Notes under the pieces: generated by a model
What the model saw: only the letters and a program-made list of their open reading frames with translations
Told to the model about the DNA's origin: nothing
The model's database searches: none
Shown here: piece by piece, positions 7,173 to 14,949 of the stretch
Numbering within the stretch: the stretch's first letter is position 1
Layout: each line of letters begins with the position of its first letter
Program-made: the position numbers and the translations under genes
From: Pseudomonadota bacterium
GTDB taxonomy: Bacteria > Pseudomonadota > Alphaproteobacteria > Caulobacterales > Caulobacteraceae
Length of the DNA stretch: 31,236 bases
Reading direction: 5' to 3'
Assembly: GCA_023428785.1 (NCBI GenBank)
Contig: JAEYWU010000008.1
Coordinates: 1-31,236 of the forward strand

Positions 7173-8450
7173 ATGACCCACGATCGCCCGGCCCAGACTG
7201 CCCGCACACCCGCTCTTGCGGTGCTGTTCTCGGTGGTCTTCATCAATCTGGTCGGCTTCGGACTCGTGGTGCCTCTGCTACCGTTCTTCGCCCGGACGCT
7301 GAACGCAGACGCCTGGCAGATTACCCTGATGTTCTCGGCCTATTCGCTTGGCCAGTTCTTCGCCGAACCCTTCTGGGGCCGGCTATCGGACCGCGTGGGA
7401 CGCAAGCCGATCCTGCTGATCACCCTGATCGCCAATGCGGTGGGCTACCTGGCCCTGGCCTTCGCGCCGAACATCTGGCTGGCCATTGCCATCCGGCTGT
7501 TCACCGGGCTCGGGGCCGGAAACATCTCGACGGTCCAGGGCTATGTCGCCGATGTGACGCCGCCCGAGCAGCGGGCGGGCCGCATGGGTCTGATCGGCGC
7601 GGCCTTCGGCATGGGCTTTATCGTGGGCCCTGGCCTCGGCGGAGTCCTGACCCAGCCCCAACTGGGTCACCTCGGCTATCAGCTGCCGATCTTCACCGCC
7701 GCCGGCCTCGCGGCCTTGGCGGCCATCGGCGTCGTCATTTTCCTGAGGGAAAGCCGGACGAAGGCCGACCCGACCGCGCCCCGCGTGCGGTTCCTGGCAG
7801 GCCTGCGCGACGCCTTCGCCAATCCCGTCGTGTCGCGGGTCCTGTGCGTGACCCTGATCTACATGGCCGGCTTCTCGGCGATGGAAAGCGTGTTTGGCCT
7901 GTGGGCCCAGGATCGCTTCGGCTGGGGTGCCCGGGAGGTCGGCTTCAGTTTCATGATCGTCGGCATTGTCTCGGCCCTGAATCAGGGAATCTTCGCTGGG
8001 CGGCTCGCGCGCCGGTTCGGCGAGGCCCGGGTCCTGGCCTGTGGCATGCTGATGTTCGGCTCGTCCCTGATGATCCAGGCGCTGGCGCCGGCCGACTGGT
8101 TCCCGGCCTTCCGGATTGACCTGGGTTTCGCCACCCTCCCCGTGGTTCAGGGCTGGATCATCCCGCTGGCCATGACGCTGGGCGCCGCTGGCATGTCGCT
8201 GGCCATGCCCAACATCTCCGCCATCATCAGTCGCTCCAGCCCGCCCGACCAGCAGGGCGCCATGCTGGGGCTCAATATGGCCTCGAGTTCCGTCGCCCGG
8301 ATCGGCGGCCCCATCTTCGCCGGCGCCCTGTTCTCGGGGCTCGGCCACGACTGGCCCTTCATCGTCGGCGCCCTCCTGACCATCCCGGCCGCCGTGATGG
8401 CCATCAACGCCGGGCGCGTCATGCGCCGGCTCCGGACGGCCGAGGCCTGA
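7173..8450 (+). CDS. MFS multidrug/tetracycline-type exporter
   Basis: A 425-residue major facilitator with about 12 membrane helices. Motif A (WGRLSDRVGRKP, about 68-79) follows helix 2. The antiporter motif C is seen in helix 5 as GAAFGMGFIVGPGLGG. These features place it among proton-driven drug exporters of the TetA-like (DHA1) group; the substrate is unknown. ATG 7173 begins MTHDRPAQTARTPALAVLF. The longer frame back to 6843 overlaps the divergent channel gene antisense and is rejected. It is the only clear efflux pump of this class in the window. Confidence 0.9.
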   Translation: MTHDRPAQTARTPALAVLFSVVFINLVGFGLVVPLLPFFARTLNADAWQITLMFSAYSLGQFFAEPFWGRLSDRVGRKPILLITLIANAVGYLALAFAPNIWLAIAIRLFTGLGAGNISTVQGYVADVTPPEQRAGRMGLIGAAFGMGFIVGPGLGGVLTQPQLGHLGYQLPIFTAAGLAALAAIGVVIFLRESRTKADPTAPRVRFLAGLRDAFANPVVSRVLCVTLIYMAGFSAMESVFGLWAQDRFGWGAREVGFSFMIVGIVSALNQGIFAGRLARRFGEARVLACGMLMFGSSLMIQALAPADWFPAFRIDLGFATLPVVQGWIIPLAMTLGAAGMSLAMPNISAIISRSSPPDQQGAMLGLNMASSSVARIGGPIFAGALFSGLGHDWPFIVGALLTIPAAVMAINAGRVMRRLRTAEA

Positions 8451-8456
8451 CGGCGC

Positions 8457-8485
8457 TTGCGTTTGCAGCCGTCTTGGCGTATCAG
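8457..8485 (+). promoter_or_regulatory. Possible rpmI promoter
   Basis: TTGCGT (8457-8462), a 17-bp spacer and TATCAG (8480-8485) lie just after the MFS stop. Transcription from here would start near 8492, immediately before the leader hairpin at 8497-8530. The match is moderate. Confidence 0.35.
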
Positions 8486-8496
8486 CGCCGGCTTCC

Positions 8497-8530
8497 GAGC
8501 CGCCGGGCCCTAGACATGCCTGGGCGGCTC
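8497..8530 (+). promoter_or_regulatory. Leader hairpin upstream of rpmI-rplT
   Basis: GAGCCGCC (8497-8504) pairs perfectly with GGCGGCTC (8523-8530) around an 18-nt loop that can form a small inner GGC/GCC stem. Autogenous control of rpmI-rplT by L20 binding the leader is known in E. coli and Bacillus; this could be the equivalent here, but that is inference. Confidence 0.5.
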
Positions 8531-8541
8531 CTGACTTCTAA

Positions 8542-8568
8542 AGAGGACGGGCGAAAGCCCGCGATGAA
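8542..8568 (+). promoter_or_regulatory. Unusual rpmI ribosome-binding site split by a GNRA hairpin
   Basis: AGAGGA (8542-8547) is 21 nt from ATG 8569, too far for normal use. Between them CGGGC (8548-8552), GAAA (8553-8556) and GCCCG (8557-8561) form a perfect stem capped by a GNRA tetraloop. Folding removes 14 nt and leaves a 7-nt spacing. An overlapping short frame starts at ATG 8564 and stops at 8587. Confidence 0.5.
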
Positions 8569-8772
8569 ATGTCTGGGTACAAACTGAAGACCAAGTCGGG
8601 CGCCAAAAAGCGCTTCAAACTGACGGCCACGGGCAAGGTGAAGGCTGGCGTCGCCGGCAAGCGCCACCGCCTGATCAGCCACAATTCCAAATACATCCGC
8701 CAGAACCGCGGAACGGAAGTGATGGCCGACGCCGACGCAAAGAAAATCAAGTCCTACATGCCGTACGCGTGA
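8569..8772 (+). CDS. rpmI: 50S ribosomal protein L35
   Basis: L35, 67 residues, matches the family from end to end: YKLKTKSGAKKRFKLTATGK, then KAGVAGKRHRLISHNSK and the basic, short C-terminus. It belongs to the large ribosomal subunit. It is followed 45 nt later by rplT, the usual pair, but infC, which often precedes rpmI, is not here: the upstream gene is an MFS exporter. Expression is probably set by the structured leader at 8497-8561. Confidence 0.96.
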   Translation: MSGYKLKTKSGAKKRFKLTATGKVKAGVAGKRHRLISHNSKYIRQNRGTEVMADADAKKIKSYMPYA

Positions 8773-8817
8773 GCGCGGCAGGTTCGATCTGACATCAGTT
8801 TGAAGGAATAAGACACA

Positions 8818-9171
8818 ATGGCTCGCGTCACCCGGGGCGTCACGTCCCACGCCCGTCACAAGAAAGTTCTCGAGCAGGCCAAGGGCTTCTATGGCCGCCG
8901 CAAGAACACCATCCGCGCCGCGAAGGCCGCCGTCGATCGCGCCGGCCAGTACGCCTACCGCGACCGCCGCAACAAGAAGCGCTCGTTCCGCGCCCTGTGG
9001 ATCCAGCGCATCAACGCCGCCGCCCGCGAACACGGCCTGACCTACTCGCAGTTCATCAACGGCCTGAACAAGGCCGGCATCGAGATGGACCGCAAGGTGC
9101 TCGCCGCCGTCGCCGCCGACCAGGCCGCCTTCAAGGCGATCGCCGACAAGGTCTCGGCCGCGCTCAAGTAA
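8818..9171 (+). CDS. rplT: 50S ribosomal protein L20
   Basis: L20, 117 residues, is needed early in large-subunit assembly and in E. coli and Bacillus also represses its own operon. The sequence is typical: MARVTRGVTSHARHKKVL, AKGFYGRRKNTIRAAKAAV, YAYRDRRNKKRSFRALWIQR and INAAAREHGLTYSQFINGL. The start has a good AAGGA (8803-8807). The gene ends 24 nt before a strong terminator, so rpmI-rplT is a two-gene operon separate from pheST. Confidence 0.97.
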   Translation: MARVTRGVTSHARHKKVLEQAKGFYGRRKNTIRAAKAAVDRAGQYAYRDRRNKKRSFRALWIQRINAAAREHGLTYSQFINGLNKAGIEMDRKVLAAVAADQAAFKAIADKVSAALK

Positions 9172-9194
9172 GCGTTTCGCTTCCTGCGACATTC

Positions 9195-9229
9195 AACCGC
9201 CCGTCCCGATCGCCGGGGCGGGCGGTTTT
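9195..9229 (+). terminator. Rho-independent terminator after rplT
   Basis: CCGCCCG (9197-9203) pairs with CGGGCGG (9219-9225). The stem extends inward by one G-T and three G-C pairs, leaving a 7-nt loop, and is followed by TTTT. AA before the stem can pair with the first Ts. Confidence 0.88.
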
Positions 9230-9275
9230 CGTTTCGGAGCCCTGCTAGGCTGTTCCGGCGAACGGGAGGGCGCGC

Positions 9276-10229
9276 ATGAAACGGCTTATACTGCTGGCGA
9301 TGGCGCTTTGCTTCGCGCATCCCGCGGCGGCCCAGGAGCGCCGCGTGGCCGTCACCTTCGACGACCTGCCGTTCCAGACGACGCCTGAGGCCCTGTGCGA
9401 TCCGGTTCAGGCCATGGCCATGACCGACGCCTTCGTCGGCATGCTGGCTCCGCTCGACACCCATGCCACCGCCTTCGTCAACGAGGGCAAGGTCTGCGAT
9501 GAACTACGCGAGACCCTGCTGCCGCCGATTCTGACCGCCTGGCTCGACGCCGGGATCGGGCTGGGGAACCACACCTTCAGTCACATCAACATCCACCGCT
9601 CGACGCCCGAGGCCTATCTGGCTGACCTGGATCGCGGCGAGGCCATCACCCGCCCGCTGCTCGAGGCGCGGGGGCTGGATCTGGTCTGGTTCCGGCACCC
9701 CTACCTCTTCACCGGCGAGACGCCCGAAAAGCGCGCGGCGCTGGACGCCGGCATCGCCGCGCGTGGCTATCGCTTGGCGCCGGTCACCATCGACAACGAG
9801 GACTGGCGCTTCGGTCAGGCCTATCGCCAGGCCGAGGCGGCGGGAGACCGCGCTCTGATGGAGCGGATCGGCGAGGCCTATGTCGCCCACATGGCCGCTG
9901 TGCTGGACGCCATGGAGCCCTATTCCGCAGACCTGGCTGACGGAACGGAACCTCCGCAGATCCTCCTGCTCCACGCCAACAGCCTGAACCAAACCTGGTA
10001 TCCGGCGATCCACGCCCTCTATCTGGAGCGCGGCTACCGCTTCGTGACGCTGGATGAGGCGGTCTCCCATCCGCTCTACGCCCACGAGGACCGCTGGGTC
10101 CGCGCCAACGGCGTCTCCTGGCTGCACCGCTGGGCGTTCACAGAAGGCCGCCGCATCACGCCCGAGCCGGACACGCCGCAGTGGGTCGTCGATGTGGCCG
10201 AAGGGCGACCATCGACGACGGCGCCCTGA
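9276..10229 (+). CDS. Secreted polysaccharide deacetylase family protein
   Basis: A 317-residue protein with a signal peptide (MKRLILLAMALCFAHPAAA, cut before Q20) and a NodB-type carbohydrate esterase domain. Motif 1 is VTFDD (26-30), with the catalytic base and metal aspartates. Motif 2 is H99-T-F-S-H103, the zinc-binding histidines. WFRHPYLFTGETPEK fits motif 3 (R-x-P-Y). It probably removes acetyl groups from a sugar polymer in the periplasm; the substrate is unknown. GGGAGGG provides a ribosome site. It sits between rplT and pheS, which are adjacent in many bacteria. Confidence 0.87.
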   Translation: MKRLILLAMALCFAHPAAAQERRVAVTFDDLPFQTTPEALCDPVQAMAMTDAFVGMLAPLDTHATAFVNEGKVCDELRETLLPPILTAWLDAGIGLGNHTFSHINIHRSTPEAYLADLDRGEAITRPLLEARGLDLVWFRHPYLFTGETPEKRAALDAGIAARGYRLAPVTIDNEDWRFGQAYRQAEAAGDRALMERIGEAYVAHMAAVLDAMEPYSADLADGTEPPQILLLHANSLNQTWYPAIHALYLERGYRFVTLDEAVSHPLYAHEDRWVRANGVSWLHRWAFTEGRRITPEPDTPQWVVDVAEGRPSTTAP

Positions 10230-10247
10230 GCCGGAAGGGTTGGCGGG

Positions 10248-10280
10248 GTGACGAAAGCCCTGCGGAGCGCTAGACGCTCC
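10248..10280 (+). promoter_or_regulatory. Predicted pheS promoter, probably leaderless
   Basis: GTGACG (10248-10253), a 17-bp spacer and TAGACG (10271-10276), in the context GCTAGAC, give a Caulobacter-like promoter whose start would fall at about 10283-10285, on the ATG. The -10 box lies in a palindrome GGAGCG/CGCTCC (10264-10269 and 10275-10280). No Phe-rich leader peptide or attenuator is visible. Confidence 0.42.
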
Positions 10281-10284
10281 CCCC

Positions 10285-11400
10285 ATGACCGACCTCGCCC
10301 AGCTTGAGCTCGACCTGATCAACGCCGTCGGCGCTGCGGAGACCTCCGCCGCGCTCGAGGACATCCGCGTGGCCGCCCTAGGCAAGTCCGGAACCGTCAC
10401 CGGCCTTCTGAAGGGAATGGGCGCGCTCTCGCCCGATGAACGCCGCGTCCAGGGCCCCTTGATCAACGGCCTGCGCGACCGCCTGACGGCCGCCCTGTCC
10501 GCCCGCAAGGAGGCGCTCGAAGCCGCCGAGCTCGACGACCGTCTGGCCGCCGAGACCGTCGACCTGTCCCTGCCCGCGCCGCCGCGCCGCAAGGGCTCGG
10601 TTCATCCGACCATGCAGGCCATGGACGAGATCGTCGCCATCTTCGCCGAGATGGGCTTCGCGGTGGCTGAAGGCCCGGACATCGAGGACGACTTCCACAA
10701 CTTCACGGCGCTGAACTTCCCGCCCGGCCACCCGGCGCGGGAGATGCACGACACCTTCTTCCTCAAGCCGGACGCCGAGACCGGCGAACGCAAGGTGCTG
10801 CGCACTCACACCTCGCCGGTACAGATCCGCACCATGCAGGTGACGGGCAAGAAGCCTGAGGCGCCCTGGATCGCGTCGGGCCGCACGCCGCCGATCCGCA
10901 TCATCGCGCCCGGCCGGACGTTCCGAAAGGATTCGGACGCCACCCACACCCCGATGTTCCATCAGGTCGAGGGGCTGGTGATCGACCGCAACATCCACAT
11001 GGGCCACCTCAAGTGGACGCTGGAGACCTTCGTCGCCCGCTATTTCGAACTGGACGGCGTGGACGCGCGGTTCCGTCCGCACCACTTCCCTTTCACCGAG
11101 CCGTCCGCCGAGATGGACATTCGCTGCGACCGCTCCGGCGGCGAGCTGAAGCTGAATGTTGGCGACAGCTGGATGGAGATCCTCGGCTGCGGGATGGTCC
11201 ATCCGAACGTCCTGCGCTCCTGCGGGCTGGACCCCGCCGAATGGCAGGGCTTCGCCTTCGGCATGGGCGTCGATCGCCTCGCCATGCTGAAATACGGCGT
11301 GCCGGACCTGCGCCCGATGTTCGAGGCCGACGTCCGCTGGCTCGCCCACTATGGATTCACCGCCACCCAGGCCCCGAACCCCGCCTCGGGCCTGAGCTGA
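10285..11400 (+). CDS. pheS: Phenylalanyl-tRNA synthetase alpha subunit
   Basis: PheS forms the catalytic (alpha-beta)2 enzyme with PheT and charges tRNA-Phe. The 371-residue product begins with the N-terminal coiled-coil tRNA-binding region and continues into the class II core. Visible marks are FPPGHPAREMHDTFFL, VLRTHTSPVQIRTM, the motif 2 region IAPGRTFRKDSDATHTPMFHQVEG, PHHFPFTEPSAEMDI, and the motif 3 region FAFGMGVDRLAMLKYGV. The gene is followed 9 nt later by an unrecognised small gene, and only then by pheT. Confidence 0.97.
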   Translation: MTDLAQLELDLINAVGAAETSAALEDIRVAALGKSGTVTGLLKGMGALSPDERRVQGPLINGLRDRLTAALSARKEALEAAELDDRLAAETVDLSLPAPPRRKGSVHPTMQAMDEIVAIFAEMGFAVAEGPDIEDDFHNFTALNFPPGHPAREMHDTFFLKPDAETGERKVLRTHTSPVQIRTMQVTGKKPEAPWIASGRTPPIRIIAPGRTFRKDSDATHTPMFHQVEGLVIDRNIHMGHLKWTLETFVARYFELDGVDARFRPHHFPFTEPSAEMDIRCDRSGGELKLNVGDSWMEILGCGMVHPNVLRSCGLDPAEWQGFAFGMGVDRLAMLKYGVPDLRPMFEADVRWLAHYGFTATQAPNPASGLS

Positions 11401-11409
11401 GACTGACAG

Positions 11410-11826
11410 ATGACCATGACCGACCGTTTTGAGCCCAAGGTCTGTGAGGACTACAGCGTCGATCATTTCGACGGCGTTGTCCTATCGCTGTTCGAGCTGT
11501 TCCGCACGAACCTGATGGCGACCCGGCAGCCGCTTATCCAGGGCAAGACCTTCACCAACTGCGTGATTGAGGGCCCCGCTGTCCTGCTCGCCATGTCCGG
11601 CGTGAACTTCGATTCCTGCAACCTCGGCATGGCCAGCGAGGATCCGCGAAGCCTTCTCCTCATGCCCATGGCCAAGAACAAGGTCGTCGGCGCCATCGGC
11701 ATGAAGAACTGCAGCTTCAAGAACTGCCAGTTCTTTGCGATCGGCTACACCGGCCCAGACGCCTTCATCGACCGGATGCTGCAGGTTCTGGACCCGGGCG
11801 CCTCCAAGGCCGGAACGGACGCATGA
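11410..11826 (+). CDS. Unrecognised 138-residue protein encoded between pheS and pheT
   Basis: I do not recognise this family. The protein lacks a signal peptide or membrane helix. It shows a recurring hydrophobic-x-(N/S)-C pattern: F48-T-N-C51, F67-D-S-C70, M98-K-N-C101 and F103-K-N-C106. This resembles rungs of a right-handed beta-helix such as a pentapeptide-repeat fold, with cysteines stacked on one face. Other notable stretches are IEGPAVLLAMSGVNF and AIGYTGPDAFIDRML. It starts 9 nt after pheS and overlaps pheT by ATGA (11823-11826), so it is co-transcribed and translationally coupled with both synthetase subunits. A role connected with PheRS is a guess from position. Confidence 0.82.
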   Translation: MTMTDRFEPKVCEDYSVDHFDGVVLSLFELFRTNLMATRQPLIQGKTFTNCVIEGPAVLLAMSGVNFDSCNLGMASEDPRSLLLMPMAKNKVVGAIGMKNCSFKNCQFFAIGYTGPDAFIDRMLQVLDPGASKAGTDA

Positions 11827-14231
11827 AGTTCACCCTCTCCTGGCTGAAGGAGCATCTGAAGACGGATCGCTCTATCCACGAGATCGCCGACGCCATGACC
11901 ATGGCTGGTCTCGAGGTCGAGGACGTCGTCGATCCGGCGGCAAGCCTCAAGCCGTTCACCGTCGCCCGCATCGTCTCGGCCGAGCGTCATCCGAATGCCG
12001 ACCGTCTGCAGGTCTGTCAGGTCGAGACCGTCGACGGCCTGAAGGAGATCGTCTGCGGCGCGCCAAACGCGCGCGCGGGCCTGACCACCATTTATGCTCC
12101 GATCGGCGCCTACGTGCCGGGCCTGGGCGTGACCCTGATCGAAAAGCCGGTGCGGGGCGTCGTCTCCAATGGCATGCTTTGCTCGGCCTCCGAACTGGAA
12201 CTGGTCGACGAGAGCGACGGCATTCTGGAGCTGTCGGATGACCTCAAGGTCGGGGCCCAGGCAGCCGACGTCTTCGGCGTCGAGCCCGTGATCGACTTCG
12301 AGGTCACGCCGAACCGGCCCGACTGGCTGGGCGTGGCGGGCATCGCACGCGACCTGGCCGCCGCCGGCGCCGGCGAGCTGACCACCCCGGCGATCCAGCC
12401 GGTCGCCGGCAAGTTCCCCTGCCCGATCACGGTGCGGCTCCAGAGCGAGACCTGTCCGGTCTTCGCTGGTCGGCTGATCTGCGGCGTCAAGAACGGCCCG
12501 TCACCCCAGTGGCTGCAGGACCGCCTGCGCGCCATCGGCCTGCGCCCGATCAACGCCCTGGTCGATGTGACCAACCTGATTTCCTACGACCGTTGCCGGC
12601 CGCTGCACGTCTATGACGTGGCCAAACTGTCCGGTGGTGAGATTGTCGTGCGCGGAGGCCAGATCGCGGGTGATACCGGTGAGGCCGAACACCTGATCGC
12701 CCTGGACGGAAAGACCTATGCGGTCTCGCCGTCGATGTGCGTCATCGCCGACGCAGCGGGCGAACGCCCGATCGGCCTGGGCGGCGTCATGGGCGGCGAA
12801 TCCACCGGCTGCGATGAGGGGACCATCGACGTCTTCGTCGAGGCCGCCTGGTTCGATCCGATCACCACGGCCCAGACCGGCCGCGTCCTGGCGCTGAACT
12901 CCGACGCTCAGTACCGCTTCGCCCGCGGTGTCGACACTCATTCGGCCGTCGACGGGATCGAGCAGGCCACGGCCCTGCTTCTCGGCCTGTGCGGCGGCGA
13001 GCCGTCCGAGGTCGCGGTCTTCGGCGCACCGCCCGCCCCGCCTGCGGCCTTCGACTTCGATCCGGGGCTGGTCGGCCGCCTGTCTGGTCTCGATCTGGAC
13101 GGCGCCCGCATCGGCCAGGTCCTGCGCGACCTCGGCTTCACCTTCGAGGACCACGGGTCGAAATGGTCCGTCACCCCTCCGACCTGGCGGCGCGACGTCG
13201 AGGGCCCGGCCGATCTGGTCGAGGAGGTCGCCCGTATCGTCGGCTTCGATCATCTGCCGTCAACGCCCCTGCCGGACCTGGGCTCGCCGCCGTCGGGCGT
13301 GCTGGACCTACGTCAGTCGCGCATGCGCGCGGCCCGCCGCACGCTCGCGGCCCTCGGCTGGTCCGAAGCCGTCACCTGGTCCTTCACGCGCCAGGACATC
13401 GCTGGCCTGTTCGGCGGCGGTTCGGACCGCCTGGTGCTCGACAATCCGATCGCCTCGGATCTGGATTGCATGCGGCCGTCGATCCTGCCGAACCTGATCC
13501 AGGCCGCGGCGCGCAATGCGGACCGGGGCTTCGCCGACGCAGCCCTGTTCGAGGTCGGTCCCGTCTATGACGGCGATAGTCCGGGTCAGCAGCGCACGGT
13601 CATCTCCGGCCTGCTCGCGCCGCACGCCGCCCGCAGCTGGGCCGGCAAGCCGGTCGATCCGCTGTTCGCCCTCAAGTCCGATCTGTTCGCCTTGCTGGAG
13701 AGCCTGGGCGTTTCGACCGCCGCCTTCCAACTGGTCCAGGGCCAGAACAATGGCTGGTGGCATCCGGGTCGTTCGGCCCGCTTGCAGTTGGGTCCCAAGA
13801 CAATCGTCGCCGAGTTCGGCGCCGTGCATCCTCGCGTCCTCAAGGCGCTCGACGCCGAGGGCCCCATGCTGGCCTTCGAGATCGCCGTCGAGGCATTGCC
13901 CAGTCCCAAGCAGAAGGCCGGCAAGGCTCGGCCAAAGCTGGACCTCTCGCCCCTGATGCCGCTCAGCCGCGACTACGCCTTCGTGGTCGATCGTTCGGTC
14001 GCTGCGGGCGACCTGGCCCGCGCTGCGGCCGCGGCTGACAAGGCGCTCATTTCTGAAGCCCGGATCTTCGATGTCTATGAAGGTCCAGGCGTCGCCGACG
14101 GTCAGAAATCGGTCGCCGTGGAGGTGATCATCCAGCCGCGCGAAGCCACGCTCACAGACGCCGACATCGAGGCGTTGTCTGGACGCATCGTGGCCGCCGC
14201 CGCTAAGCTCGGCGCTGTTCTCAGGGGGTAG
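11823..14231 (+). CDS. pheT: Phenylalanyl-tRNA synthetase beta subunit
   Basis: PheT, 802 residues, is full length. Domains in order are: the N-terminal start MKFTLSWLKEHL; a tRNA-binding OB domain (about 40-150, with SAERHPNADRLQVCQV and GVVSNGMLCSASEL); the B3/B4 editing domain (about 210-380); the B5 domain (about 400-475, with SVTPPTWRRDVEGPADLVEE); a catalytic-like core; and a C-terminal ferredoxin-fold anticodon-binding domain (about 708-802, with PLSRDYAFVVDR). It overlaps the preceding small gene by 4 nt and is followed 2 nt later by a UPF0114 gene. Confidence 0.97.
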   Translation: MKFTLSWLKEHLKTDRSIHEIADAMTMAGLEVEDVVDPAASLKPFTVARIVSAERHPNADRLQVCQVETVDGLKEIVCGAPNARAGLTTIYAPIGAYVPGLGVTLIEKPVRGVVSNGMLCSASELELVDESDGILELSDDLKVGAQAADVFGVEPVIDFEVTPNRPDWLGVAGIARDLAAAGAGELTTPAIQPVAGKFPCPITVRLQSETCPVFAGRLICGVKNGPSPQWLQDRLRAIGLRPINALVDVTNLISYDRCRPLHVYDVAKLSGGEIVVRGGQIAGDTGEAEHLIALDGKTYAVSPSMCVIADAAGERPIGLGGVMGGESTGCDEGTIDVFVEAAWFDPITTAQTGRVLALNSDAQYRFARGVDTHSAVDGIEQATALLLGLCGGEPSEVAVFGAPPAPPAAFDFDPGLVGRLSGLDLDGARIGQVLRDLGFTFEDHGSKWSVTPPTWRRDVEGPADLVEEVARIVGFDHLPSTPLPDLGSPPSGVLDLRQSRMRAARRTLAALGWSEAVTWSFTRQDIAGLFGGGSDRLVLDNPIASDLDCMRPSILPNLIQAAARNADRGFADAALFEVGPVYDGDSPGQQRTVISGLLAPHAARSWAGKPVDPLFALKSDLFALLESLGVSTAAFQLVQGQNNGWWHPGRSARLQLGPKTIVAEFGAVHPRVLKALDAEGPMLAFEIAVEALPSPKQKAGKARPKLDLSPLMPLSRDYAFVVDRSVAAGDLARAAAAADKALISEARIFDVYEGPGVADGQKSVAVEVIIQPREATLTDADIEALSGRIVAAAAKLGAVLRG

Positions 14232-14233
14232 GG

Positions 14234-14773
14234 ATGACCGGCAAGCCACGTCTGGAGACTGCCTTCGAGCGGGCGCTGTTCCGCTCGCGCTGGCTGATGG
14301 CTCCCTTCTATCTCGGGCTCGTCGTCGCCCTGGCGCTGCTGCTGGTCATCTTCGCCAAGGAGTTGATCTACTACACGCCCAAGATCCTGTTCGGCAGCGA
14401 GATGACCGCCAACGACGGCATCCTGGCGGTTCTGACGCTGGTCGACCTGTCGCTGGCCGGCAACCTGCTGCTGATCGTGCTCTTTTCGGGATACGAGAAC
14501 TTCGTCTCCAAGCTCGATCTTGAGGGCGAGACCGACCGGCCGCCGTGGATGGGCACCGTCGATTTCTCGGGCCTGAAGATGAAGCTGATCGCTTCGATCG
14601 TCGCGATCTCGGGCATCCAGTTGCTCAAGACCTTCATGAATATCGGCCGGGCCGGATACGAGCTGAACGCCGATGAAGCCTTCTGGGGCGTGGTGATCCA
14701 CCTGACGTTTGTGACCTCGGGCGTGCTGCTGGCCCTTATGGACTGGCTCTCGGCCAAGACCGACAAGCACTGA
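14234..14773 (+). CDS. UPF0114/YqhA family membrane protein
   Basis: A 179-residue integral membrane protein matching the UPF0114/YqhA family. The N-terminus ERALFRSRWLMAPFYLGLV is characteristic. Hydrophobic helices lie at about 21-43, 60-83, 112-131 and 150-170. The conserved segment SGYENFVSKLDL is followed by a loop and SGLKMKLIASIVAISGIQLLK. The function is unknown. It begins 2 nt after the pheT stop, so it is the last gene of the pheS operon; this is probably a positional rather than a functional link. Confidence 0.88.
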   Translation: MTGKPRLETAFERALFRSRWLMAPFYLGLVVALALLLVIFAKELIYYTPKILFGSEMTANDGILAVLTLVDLSLAGNLLLIVLFSGYENFVSKLDLEGETDRPPWMGTVDFSGLKMKLIASIVAISGIQLLKTFMNIGRAGYELNADEAFWGVVIHLTFVTSGVLLALMDWLSAKTDKH

Positions 14774-14949
14774 GCGGCGTCGGCCCTCGTCGCGTCCGGC
14801 ACAGGATGTTCGACAATGCCTGCGTCGGCGCGGCCCCCAAGGTGCGACATCTTGCACGGCATACGGCCAAGGCCCCAAACCCGCCCCAAACGGCAACGAC
14901 CCTATGGCAAAGTCGTCACAAGAGTGATTCGGTCTGTCGGGAGCCTTCC

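Noticed and set aside
8564..8587. Seven-codon gene overlapping the rpmI start
   Set aside because: Too short and without its own ribosome site to call a gene; kept only as part of the rpmI leader finding.
10230..10284. PheM-like attenuator leader peptide
   Set aside because: No run of Phe codons, no terminator hairpin with a T-run before pheS.
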